The position numbers and the translations under genes are program-made. Positions 9,067-16,418 of a stretch of 43,957 nt of DNA are shown here, piece by piece; the first letter of the stretch is position 1, and every line of letters starts with the position of its first letter. Under the pieces are notes generated by a model, which saw only the letters and a program-made list of their open reading frames with translations, did no database searches and had not been told where the DNA came from. This DNA is from Arcicella sp. (lineage in GTDB: Bacteria > Bacteroidota > Bacteroidia > Cytophagales > Spirosomataceae), in NCBI GenBank assembly GCA_025354645.1, contig JANXML010000284.1, forward strand, positions 1 to 43,957. Reading direction: 5' to 3'.

Positions 9067-9606
9067 TTACAAAATTGAATTTAATTCATCTAAATTATCA
9101 TTTTTCAATTCTTCGATTTCTTGATGGTAATTTTTTGTTTCATTCAAATTCCAAAAAGCCATGTACAAATCAAATGGTGTTCCGCCTGATTTCACCCAAT
9201 CGACAGTCATATCAAAAGCCACTTCCAAAAAGTTAGGAATATAAGTCATTCTACTATCGCTTCCTCTAATTCCAGTCTTTTTATCAATATCTTTACCTCG
9301 GTTCAAGAAAAGAAGTCTCTCATCATAAATGTATCTTCTTAGTTTCTCATTTTCTTTTCCTCTTGGCAAATTAGCCTTCGCTAACGCTATCATTCCATAA
9401 GTTAATTTATGTGATTTTTCTGGATCAGCTGTATCATTCAATAAAGTAGAATCAAAAGTTACGTCTTCTTCTCCTAACTCAATATCTGGAAAAAGATTTA
9501 ATTGTTCTGCGTCAGACAATTCATTAGCCTTTTCGGATAGTTTTTTAATTTCATCAAAAATGTCTTTTTGAGATTTACGCTCAACGCTCTTTTTATTTTC
9601 TTCCAT
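9067..9606 (-). CDS. Uncharacterised partner protein of the HTH-ImmA regulator
   Basis: A 179-residue soluble protein that I do not recognise. It has a Lys/Glu-rich, probably helical N-terminus (about residues 1-40), an acidic middle (FPDIELGEEDVTFDSTLL), then a more conserved-looking C-terminal half with RRYIYDERLLFLNRGKD, GIRGSDSRMTYIPNFLEVAF, DMTVDWVKSGG and PFDLYMAFWNLNE. No signal peptide, membrane segment or catalytic motif is apparent. It starts 10 bp after the stop of the HTH-ImmA metallopeptidase gene, so the two are very probably co-transcribed. Context suggests it is either the regulated partner or a cleavage substrate of that protein (inference). It ends before a weak hairpin terminator. 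Confidence 0.8.
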   Translation of the reverse strand: MEENKKSVERKSQKDIFDEIKKLSEKANELSDAEQLNLFPDIELGEEDVTFDSTLLNDTADPEKSHKLTYGMIALAKANLPRGKENEKLRRYIYDERLLFLNRGKDIDKKTGIRGSDSRMTYIPNFLEVAFDMTVDWVKSGGTPFDLYMAFWNLNETKNYHQEIEELKNDNLDELNSIL

Positions 9607-9616
9607 TAGTGATAAG

Positions 9617-10828
9617 TTAGTTATGAGTTACTAATCGTTTTTTAACTATTTCTATTTCTTGATAAATTGATTCTTTATCCCATGGGTGAGTTTTAACCAC
9701 TTGAAGTGTTTTGTCAGGCTTTCCAAAGTATTTTTGATATAATCCATAAAAATCTTTTCCATTTTGTTTTTTCTCTTCGTAACAGTAAAAACTATAAATG
9801 ATACTTGGATGTACTTTATTTTTTTCAGCATATTCAGCTACTAATGCAGGAGAATTAATGAGATGCTTTACAAAATCTAATTTCTCTTTTGGAAGTAACA
9901 TCTCACGAGCAAAATAATCAGCATCATCTTCTCTCAATAAATAAATATCATTTTCACCAGTTAAATGATATTTCCAAGTTTTTAGTTCTTCAAAATCATA
10001 TAGAACATGATACAGTTCATGTAAAAGAGCAAACCAAAGCGTAGCATAACTTTTATTAAAATCTGTTATAACGATGCAAGGTTTATTTTTAGCGGCGAGT
10101 GTTGCACCTCTTACCTGTGTTTTTGACAAATAACTTTGGACAATTACAGTAACTCCTGCATTGTACAAGGCTTGTAAAACAGTTAAAAACCCTTTTTCTT
10201 CAAAGCGAGTATAAGGTCTAATTTTAGGAACTATTGCTAATAAAGTCTCTCTATTATAATCATTAGAATTATTTATTTTTTCAAATTGATAAAAGGCTGA
10301 ACGCACCCAAAACTCACGCATTTTATCCTGAGAATTAGCTTTTGTCCGACTAAATAATGCCATTCCAATTTCTGAATTGAATTGAAAAATGGAGTCTAAT
10401 CTAAAAAAATCTACAATACGTTTCTCTATTTGTTTAAAATCTGTAATAGACTCAATAAAACCAGCATCTTTTAACCCTTTTAAGTCAAACTGATTAATAA
10501 TATAATTAGCCTTTCTGGCTTGTTCAAGTTCTCCAATACTTTCAGGTTTTAATGAAGACGCATAAATCTCTGAAATTTCTTGAATTTCGATACCAAATAA
10601 ATTGCAAATTTTGAGAATTGTAAAAAAATCTATACTTGAACTATCTCCGTCTTCAATCTTTTTTAATAATCTGTCAAAAGTGCTTTTATCAATATCTAAA
10701 ATCTTAGACATTTGAAGATTAGACAAACTCATTTCTTCACGTTTCTTAGAAATCAAATCAAATAATGATTGTGTTTCAGAATGTTCCAAAAATTTATAAA
10801 TGTCATTTATATTAGAATCGTTTCTCAT
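9617..10828 (-). CDS. HTH (Xre-type) regulator fused to an ImmA/IrrE-family metallopeptidase domain
   Basis: A 403-residue protein. An N-terminal helix-turn-helix occupies about residues 25-90 (SNLQMSKILDIDKSTFDRLL, FFTILKICNLFGIEIQEI). A C-terminal zinc metallopeptidase domain has HELYH at LLHELYHVLYDFEE with the downstream acidic EDDADYFAREMLLP helix, the HExxH plus D/E arrangement of ImmA/IrrE (DUF955). In this family the peptidase cleaves a repressor or regulates stress and mobile-element genes; here DNA binding and peptidase are on one chain. The frame is open to ATG 10868-10870, but a promoter -7 box (tatatttg) lies inside that extension at 10848-10855. I therefore take ATG 10826-10828, which leaves a leader of roughly 15 nt. 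It is followed after 10 bp by the 179-residue gene. Confidence 0.88.
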   Translation of the reverse strand: MRNDSNINDIYKFLEHSETQSLFDLISKKREEMSLSNLQMSKILDIDKSTFDRLLKKIEDGDSSSIDFFTILKICNLFGIEIQEISEIYASSLKPESIGELEQARKANYIINQFDLKGLKDAGFIESITDFKQIEKRIVDFFRLDSIFQFNSEIGMALFSRTKANSQDKMREFWVRSAFYQFEKINNSNDYNRETLLAIVPKIRPYTRFEEKGFLTVLQALYNAGVTVIVQSYLSKTQVRGATLAAKNKPCIVITDFNKSYATLWFALLHELYHVLYDFEELKTWKYHLTGENDIYLLREDDADYFAREMLLPKEKLDFVKHLINSPALVAEYAEKNKVHPSIIYSFYCYEEKKQNGKDFYGLYQKYFGKPDKTLQVVKTHPWDKESIYQEIEIVKKRLVTHN

Positions 10829-10847
10829 TTTTGAGTAATATTTTTGC

Positions 10848-10894
10848 CAAATATAGATATTATTTTGCATAATTCCTCAAAAATGAGGAATTAT
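10848..10894 (-). promoter_or_regulatory. Promoter of the HTH-ImmA operon overlapped by an 11-bp palindrome
   Basis: Read on the minus strand, TATATTTG (plus 10848-10855) matches the Bacteroidota -7 box TAnnTTTG. A TTTG (plus 10878-10881) lies 22 nt upstream in the -33 position. That -33 element is inside a perfect inverted repeat, ataattcctca / tgaggaattat at 10869-10879 and 10884-10894 with a 4-nt spacer. A palindrome covering the -33 region of a HTH-regulator gene is the classic layout of an autorepression operator; the regulatory role is inferred. Confidence 0.75.
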
Positions 10895-10933
10895 ATTTAA
10901 AATATTATCTATTATTTTAAGTTTACTTATTTC

Positions 10934-10990
10934 AAAAAAAACTATAATCAGCCAAAACCCACAAAAAAAGTCGATTTTGGCTGATTATAG
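10934..10990 (-). terminator. Strong terminator after mazG
   Basis: A 16-bp perfect stem (10942-10957 with 10975-10990, core ataatcagccaaaa) is followed on the minus strand by T8 (plus 10934-10941). It ends the mazG transcript just upstream of the HTH-ImmA promoter. Confidence 0.88.
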
Positions 10991-11006
10991 ATTTAGGATT
11001 TATCTT

Positions 11007-11825
11007 TCAAACCCGCTTCGCTTCCTCCCAGTACACATCCATTTCCGCCAAAGTCATATCTTGCAAAGTCTTTCCTTGCTCTTTTGCACGAGATTCTAAA
11101 TGGTTGAAACGTTTAATAAATTTTCTATTAGTTCGTTCCAAAGCGGTTTCTACGTTAATGTTAATAAATCGTGCATAATTCACTAACGAAAATAACAAAT
11201 CACCAAATTCTCCTTCGGCTTTATCCACATTAATTGCTTGGTTATCCACAACATTGAACTCACTTTTAAATTCTTCCATTTCTTCTTCAACTTTCTCCCA
11301 AACTTGCGTTTTTTCTTCCCAATCAAAACCTGCCCCTCGAGCTTTTTCTTGAATTCGCATGGCTTTCACTAAGGCAGGTAATGAGGTTGGAACGCCCCCC
11401 AAAACGGATTTATTTCCTCCGTTTTCTTTCAATTTAATAGCTTCCCAATTTTGCTTTACTTGCTCTTCGTTTTCCACTTTTACATCTCCGTATATGTGCG
11501 GATGACGGTGAATTAATTTCTCACAAATGCCATGCAAAACATCCGAAATATCGAAGGCGTTTGTTTCCGAAGCAATTCTTGAATAAAACACTAAATGCAA
11601 CATTACATCGCCCAATTCTTTCTTAATTTCCTGCAAATCACCTTTCATGATGGCATCCGAGAGTTCGTAGGTTTCTTCAATCGTGAGGTGTCTGAGGCTC
11701 TCGATGGTCTGTTTTTTATCCCACGGACATTGCTCACGGAGTTCATCCATAATGGTGAGCAGACGGTCGAATGCCATTAATTGGTCTTGACGTTTTTGAG
11801 GAAGATTATTGAAGTTTTGATTCAT
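11007..11825 (-). CDS. mazG: Nucleoside triphosphate pyrophosphohydrolase MazG
   Basis: A 272-residue all-alpha NTP pyrophosphatase that hydrolyses (d)NTPs to monophosphates, cleaning the nucleotide pool and modulating stress nucleotides. It has two MazG-type repeats. The first carries CPWDKKQT, EETYEL and KKELGDVMLHLVFY (about residues 34-85). The second carries EEEMEEFK and EGEFGDLLFSLVNYAR (about residues 178-220). The E-E-x-x-E and E-x-x-D metal-binding motifs are intact. Length is close to that of E. coli MazG. It stands as a single gene with its own terminator; a TAnnTTTG-type -7 box lies 19-26 bp upstream of the ATG. Confidence 0.96.
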   Translation of the reverse strand: MNQNFNNLPQKRQDQLMAFDRLLTIMDELREQCPWDKKQTIESLRHLTIEETYELSDAIMKGDLQEIKKELGDVMLHLVFYSRIASETNAFDISDVLHGICEKLIHRHPHIYGDVKVENEEQVKQNWEAIKLKENGGNKSVLGGVPTSLPALVKAMRIQEKARGAGFDWEEKTQVWEKVEEEMEEFKSEFNVVDNQAINVDKAEGEFGDLLFSLVNYARFININVETALERTNRKFIKRFNHLESRAKEQGKTLQDMTLAEMDVYWEEAKRV

Positions 11826-11843
11826 GTTTTTTTGTTATACTGA

Positions 11844-11851
11844 CAAAGATA
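11844..11851 (-). promoter_or_regulatory. mazG -7 box
   Basis: TATCTTTG on the minus strand fits TAnnTTTG exactly and lies 19 bases before the mazG ATG, predicting a very short leader. A clear -33 element at the usual 19-22 nt distance is not visible. Confidence 0.5.
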
Positions 11852-11886
11852 AAGCGAAATGAATTATTTAGAATGAAAGTTTTCAA

Positions 11887-12531
11887 TTACAATTTCCCTC
11901 CGTAAGCCAAGTCTCCCGCATCTCCCAAACCTGGAACGATGTAGAATTTATGGTTTAATTTTTCATCGACCGTTCCAATAAAAAAGTTGGCTTCTGGAAT
12001 TTGCTTTTGTAAAAATTGAATGCCTTCGGGAGCGGCAATAGCAGCGACAATGATAACTTTGGCAGGTTTTCCGTAGGTCAATAAGGCTTCGTAGGATTTT
12101 ACCAAAGACTTTCCCGTTGCCAACATTGGGTCAATTAGAATGATGGTTTTATTATTCAAATCAGGACTGGCTAAGTAATCCATTTGAACATCAAAAGTTT
12201 TATCTGGGCGATGTTTGCCTCGGTATGCCCCAATAAAAGCATTTTCAGCACGGTCAAAAACATTCAAAAATCCTTGATGGAAGGGCAAACTCGCTCTTAG
12301 AATTGCCACTAAAACGGGTTGTTCCTTCAATAAATTCGTGGTTGCTTGTGCTAATGGACTTTGCACGATTGAGTTTTGATAGGTCAATGTTTTTGAAACT
12401 TCGTAAGCCAAAATTTCGCCTAAACGCTCCATATTTTTACGGAAACGCATGGCATCTTTTTGAATATTTACATCCCGCATTTCAGCGATGAAGTGGTTGG
12501 CAATGGTGTTGGTATTGGTAAGGATAAACAT
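11887..12531 (-). CDS. upp: Uracil phosphoribosyltransferase
   Basis: A 214-residue salvage enzyme that converts uracil and PRPP to UMP in the cytoplasm. Visible signatures: RDVNIQKDAMRFRKNMERLGEIL near the N-terminus, VAILRASLPFHQGFL, the PRPP-binding loop IILIDPMLATGKSL, and the C-terminal uracil-binding stretch YIVPGLGDAGDLAYGG. The frame is open to ATG 12555, but a perfect -7 box (TATATTTG, plus 12560-12567) ends only 4 bases before that ATG. I therefore prefer the ATG at 12529-12531 (MFILTNTNTIANHF), which also fits the family N-terminus. It is next to mazG, which shares a nucleotide-metabolism theme, but each gene appears to have its own promoter. Confidence 0.95.
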   Translation of the reverse strand: MFILTNTNTIANHFIAEMRDVNIQKDAMRFRKNMERLGEILAYEVSKTLTYQNSIVQSPLAQATTNLLKEQPVLVAILRASLPFHQGFLNVFDRAENAFIGAYRGKHRPDKTFDVQMDYLASPDLNNKTIILIDPMLATGKSLVKSYEALLTYGKPAKVIIVAAIAAPEGIQFLQKQIPEANFFIGTVDEKLNHKFYIVPGLGDAGDLAYGGKL

Positions 12532-12559
12532 AAAGAAATGGGATTTAGGTTTCATCGCT

Positions 12560-12567
12560 CAAATATA
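12560..12567 (-). promoter_or_regulatory. upp -7 box
   Basis: TATATTTG on the minus strand, an exact TAnnTTTG match. It lies so close to the first in-frame ATG (12555) that transcription would start at or inside that codon, which argues for the internal start at 12531. No clear -33 element. Confidence 0.5.
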
Positions 12568-12694
12568 TCCAAATTATGAGTTCTGGAATGGTTTTTATTG
12601 CTCACATCTAAAAATAGTTCGTCTTTGTGTATTCTGTTTAATAATTATCTTACATTATTTTTCAAATATTTATAGCACAAACCACAAAAATCTT

Positions 12695-12702
12695 TAAATT
12701 TG
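12695..12702 (+). promoter_or_regulatory. -7 box of the small secreted fibre-like gene
   Basis: TAAATTTG fits TAnnTTTG exactly and lies 32 bases before the ATG at 12735, giving a leader of about 25 nt. The -33 region is AT-rich without a clear TTG. Confidence 0.5.
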
Positions 12703-12734
12703 ATTTTCAATTAGAAATCTAAAATATCAGCGAT

Positions 12735-13136
12735 ATGAAAAAATTAGCCTGCTTCTTTTTCCTCAGTGGATTTGCCACTCTTAATTCATTTGCACAAACA
12801 GGTCCCGTTGGTTTTCCAGACGGAATTACGGTTGGCACGGGCGTAACTATTCCCGCAGGAAGCACGTATAAAATGGCAATCGGTGGAGGAATTTTAACTG
12901 AAAAAGTACGTGTAGCAACGAATGGAACTACATTTTGGGCAGATTTTGTCTTTGATAAAAACTATAAACTCCGTCCATTATCAGAACTGGAAAGTTATAT
13001 TAAAACTAATCAGCATTTGCCAGAAATTCCTTCAACGGCAGACGTTACGAAAAATGGCATTGATTTAGCAGAAACACAGGCACTGCTTTTGCAAAAAGTA
13101 GAAGAATTAACACTTTATGTAATTGAAAAAAATTGA
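12735..13136 (+). CDS. Small secreted protein with a Bacteroidota tail-fibre-like C-terminal domain
   Basis: A 133-residue exported protein. The signal peptide is MKKLACFFFLSGFATLNSFA with cleavage before QTG. A Gly-rich stretch (about residues 22-60) follows, then a C-terminal domain with WADFVFDKNYKLRPLSELESY, IKTNQHLPEIPSTADV and a final coiled-coil helix AETQALLLQKVEELTLYVIEKN. This C-terminal pattern is very common in Bacteroidota cell-surface or tail-fibre-like proteins, often found as a stand-alone ending behind variable repeats. I infer a trimeric surface structural role; no enzymatic motif is seen. This copy is short, with almost no repeat region between signal peptide and domain. 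Confidence 0.85.
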   Translation: MKKLACFFFLSGFATLNSFAQTGPVGFPDGITVGTGVTIPAGSTYKMAIGGGILTEKVRVATNGTTFWADFVFDKNYKLRPLSELESYIKTNQHLPEIPSTADVTKNGIDLAETQALLLQKVEELTLYVIEKN

Positions 13137-13196
13137 GAAATTGGAGAGGAAAGTGAAAACTTTAAATCGGAAAAAATAAATTATTAAAATACTTAG

Positions 13197-13230
13197 AAAA
13201 CAGCCTTTGCAATGTGTGAAGGCTGTTTTT
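13197..13230 (+). terminator. Hairpin terminator after the small secreted gene
   Basis: An 11-bp stem (aaaacagcctt at 13197-13207 with aaggctgtttt at 13219-13229) is followed by a T-run continuing to 13230. It sits 60 bp past the stop at 13136. Confidence 0.8.
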
Positions 13231-13247
13231 GTTTATCTGAATACGGA

Positions 13248-13270
13248 AGTCGTCCTTCAAAAGGATGACT
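13248..13270 (-). terminator. Hairpin downstream of the S8 protease gene
   Basis: A 10-bp stem with one G-T wobble (agtcgtcctt at 13248-13257 with aaggatgact at 13261-13270) and a 3-nt loop. It lies about 50 bp past the protease stop on the minus strand. No U-run follows on that strand, so it may act as an mRNA 3' end rather than as an intrinsic terminator. Confidence 0.45.
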
Positions 13271-13317
13271 TTCGTAATTTTTCGTACAAATCGTATAAAA
13301 CCCAAAATTATTTTTCA

Positions 13318-16161
13318 TTATTCTCCCTTCAAAAATCGCTTCACCAAAACCTTTTCTCCATCAATAATCCGCACAAAATACATTCCCGTTGTGAGGTCTT
13401 TTACGTTAATTTCTTTGGTATATAATTGGTCAAATGTTTTTTCTAATTTATCAGATAAGATGCTCATTCCCAAGGAATTAATTACCTCAAAAATAGGTTC
13501 AGAGACCACATTATTTGTCGTATAATATTTAATTTTTAGTAACTCGTTTGTGGGATTTGGCGACAATTTAAGTTCTTCGGTTTCAACGTTCTCCTCACCT
13601 TCTTCAAAAGTGATTGTTCTGGAATTACTCACAACCGCAAACTCTACAATACCTGATAATGAAGAACATTTTCCCAACGTTGCCCGAACTGTATATTTAC
13701 CGCCTTGTTTTGTTGAAAAACTTGATTGTGTGGCATTCGGTATAACAGTTCCGTCTCGAAACCATTGATAAGTATAGTTCAAATTGCTTGCAGCAGTGAT
13801 TGCTTGAATCGTGTTTGAACGTCCTGAAATCAACAAGTATTTACCAGCCGCAGGTTTGGTTGAAATATTGCTTCCAATGCTATTTATTTCAAAAGGAATA
13901 GAAGTTGCTTTGCAATTATTTTGAATTATAGAAACCGTATAACTTCCTGATTCTGAAATATTTAGATTTGAATTCGTTGCATTTAAAATATTTTTGCCAT
14001 CCTTTTGCCATTGATAATTAATAGCCGTTCCTGATAAATTTTTTACACTCAAATTGATATTTGTCAAACAAATATTTGTACCATTATCCGAAGAAATTAT
14101 GGGCGTTTGGGCATTCTCAACAACAATTGCGGGTGATGTTGCCGAGCATTTTCCCTGCGTAATGGTTACGGTATATTTCCCTGCCACTTTTGGAATGTAT
14201 GAAGCCGCATTCGATAACGGAATTCCCTGTCCATTCCAACTCCACATATAGGAAAGATTGTTGCCTGAATTAGTTAAAAGTTTCACAGCACCTTTGCACA
14301 AAGACGTATTGCCAGTAGAAGCAATTGAAGCCGCTAATTGACAAGGCGTGCTACTCACTCCGCTGACAATCAAGGCATAATACTGAATATCGCCCTTCAA
14401 AGTCGAACCTTTATGATTGACCGTAATGGTGTATGTCTTTCCTGCAACAGGCTTTTGGATATAAATTTGTTCCACATTATCTCTAAAATTATCCCCCTGT
14501 GTTGCTCCTTGATTTGGAGTATCTGGATTCAAAACCCAAGGCGAAAAAACGGTTTTCCCGTCCGTAATTCTTATATCTAAATCATTGACTAATTTAGGTG
14601 TTCTATTATTTAGATTTTCGGGTTTCGCCTCCGTGGGTGTGCCTTCGGGGTCTGTCCACGAAATTGTGGCAGTAATTGGGCTTTTTCCAGAAGCTACCAC
14701 TTGGAAAGTATTAGTTGAATTTTGGAACAAAAGGGCTTCGGAAACAAAATGGTTTTGGTCTTTATTCGCTAAAACTTGGGCGGCTCTTTCCGTGTTTAAA
14801 AGTCCCCAACCAAATTGATAATCAGGACCTTGTGTTGTGCCAGCTTCGTTGGCTGAATGTAAAACTAAACCTTTCAAAGTTGACGCTTTTATTGTGAAAC
14901 CATACGTTTGTCGGGCATAAAATTCTTGTAAAAGTAATAAAGAACCTGCCACATTGGGAGCCGATACTGATGTGCCAGTAAGTGTTGAATAAGCATCATC
15001 ACCGTTGGCAGAGGACGATAAAATGGCATCGCCAGTTCCTACTAAATCGGGTTTAATTCTACCGTCATCGGTGGGTCCCCAACTGCTATACGCAGACATT
15101 TTTATATCGGTCGGTTTTGTCGGTACGGTTTCTCCGCCATCAATTGCCCCAACGGTGAGAATATTCTTGGCATTGCCATCCATTGGAATTGTATCAAAAC
15201 CATCATTTTTACTTCGTGAAACTGTGCTTTTCGTATTTGAATTACGGAAATAATAGGGCGTTCCTGCGGGGGGACCGTTTTCTATTCTTTTATTATCCGC
15301 TGATTTTACAATTAAATAATACGGAGCATTATAGGCAATTTTATCAATTTCACTCGACTTTTTATCATAAAATCCAAAGCGGTAATCTTCTGATTTTGAG
15401 ATAGTTGTATCTCCCCACCATTCCCATTTTAGGTTGTCGTCCACAAAAATAATTCCGTTTCTGTCGGGATTAAAAACCCATCCCGCCAACACTCCGTAGG
15501 AATGATTAGAGACTAATAATCCTTTGGCAGCAAAAGCCATTTCAGAAACATCATCGGCAAAATCCCAGACTTTCAGGTTACTTCCATACGCCATCCCACG
15601 AGCCTGTTTGTTCACGCCCGCACCAATCAAAATTCCTGCCAAATGTGTGGTATGTTCATTGATATACGGCGGTGCATCAATTTGTTTTATGCGATTTATG
15701 CCTAATTCTTGGTGCGTACTTCTGACTAATCCACCATCCCAAATGCCTAATTTATCCTTCACCACCGAACTCGCACCACTCAGACTCACCCCCAAACTTC
15801 CACCCGTATAAAGCGAATTTGTACGTGTGCAAGCGGAGGCAGAAACCTGTCCGTGCGTAATGTAATACACAGGATTTTCAAATTCATCGATTCCTTGCAA
15901 AGCCATCATACGTCCATCTGACAGAGTTTTCTGTAAAATCCAGTTGTTTTGTTTGGCTAACCGTAAAGTCTTTTTGAAGTTATTTTTGGCATCCGATTTG
16001 AAGGATTTTGCCATTTTCCGAAGCAATTTTTCGGAAGTGTTTTGAACAGGAATTTCAGACAATTGAATATCATCTGCCGATTGGGCGAAGAGGTTTGAAC
16101 AGTTAATTGATAAAAATAAAGCAGTTAAAACGACAACTTTTTGATTACAAAAAACTTTCAT
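13318..16161 (-). CDS. Secreted subtilisin-like (S8) serine protease with T9SS sorting domain
   Basis: An about 947-residue exported protease. I take ATG 16159-16161 because it gives a clean signal peptide (MKVFCNQKVVVLTALFLS, cleavage near LFAQ); the frame stays open to 16236. From that start the S8 triad is Asp142 in GIWDGG, His173 in HTTHLAG and Ser398 in GTSVSAP. After the peptidase comes a jelly-roll-like region (about 450-640), then Ig-like or PKD-like modules with repeated pattern NNLSYMWSWNG, INYQWQKDGKN and LNYTYQWFRDG. The C-terminal about 75 residues (LSPNPTNELLKI to VLVKRFLKGE) form a type A Por sorting domain, so the protein should be exported by the type IX system and anchored or released at the surface. 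The substrate is unknown. Confidence 0.93.
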   Translation of the reverse strand: MKVFCNQKVVVLTALFLSINCSNLFAQSADDIQLSEIPVQNTSEKLLRKMAKSFKSDAKNNFKKTLRLAKQNNWILQKTLSDGRMMALQGIDEFENPVYYITHGQVSASACTRTNSLYTGGSLGVSLSGASSVVKDKLGIWDGGLVRSTHQELGINRIKQIDAPPYINEHTTHLAGILIGAGVNKQARGMAYGSNLKVWDFADDVSEMAFAAKGLLVSNHSYGVLAGWVFNPDRNGIIFVDDNLKWEWWGDTTISKSEDYRFGFYDKKSSEIDKIAYNAPYYLIVKSADNKRIENGPPAGTPYYFRNSNTKSTVSRSKNDGFDTIPMDGNAKNILTVGAIDGGETVPTKPTDIKMSAYSSWGPTDDGRIKPDLVGTGDAILSSSANGDDAYSTLTGTSVSAPNVAGSLLLLQEFYARQTYGFTIKASTLKGLVLHSANEAGTTQGPDYQFGWGLLNTERAAQVLANKDQNHFVSEALLFQNSTNTFQVVASGKSPITATISWTDPEGTPTEAKPENLNNRTPKLVNDLDIRITDGKTVFSPWVLNPDTPNQGATQGDNFRDNVEQIYIQKPVAGKTYTITVNHKGSTLKGDIQYYALIVSGVSSTPCQLAASIASTGNTSLCKGAVKLLTNSGNNLSYMWSWNGQGIPLSNAASYIPKVAGKYTVTITQGKCSATSPAIVVENAQTPIISSDNGTNICLTNINLSVKNLSGTAINYQWQKDGKNILNATNSNLNISESGSYTVSIIQNNCKATSIPFEINSIGSNISTKPAAGKYLLISGRSNTIQAITAASNLNYTYQWFRDGTVIPNATQSSFSTKQGGKYTVRATLGKCSSLSGIVEFAVVSNSRTITFEEGEENVETEELKLSPNPTNELLKIKYYTTNNVVSEPIFEVINSLGMSILSDKLEKTFDQLYTKEINVKDLTTGMYFVRIIDGEKVLVKRFLKGE

Positions 16162-16418
16162 CCATGAACAATCCTTTGGCGGAAAGATATTCATTGTGGT
16201 ATGTTTTAGTTTAAGAATAATTTGTGTAGAAACCAAAGCAAAAATTGTGCCTATGTAGATTTTGAACCGAAATCAATGGGAAGAATTTTATCCAATTTTT
16301 CAGTAGAATTTAGTTAAGCGTTAAGTAACAACAATAAATGTAATTCCAATTACTCATAATGAAAGAATTGAATATCAATAAGAATACCTATTTACTGCCA
16401 ATTGAAAACTGTCCAATT

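Noticed and set aside
10829-10870. Upstream start of the HTH-ImmA gene at 10870
   Set aside because: The promoter -7 box lies within this stretch, so it should be upstream of the transcript start.
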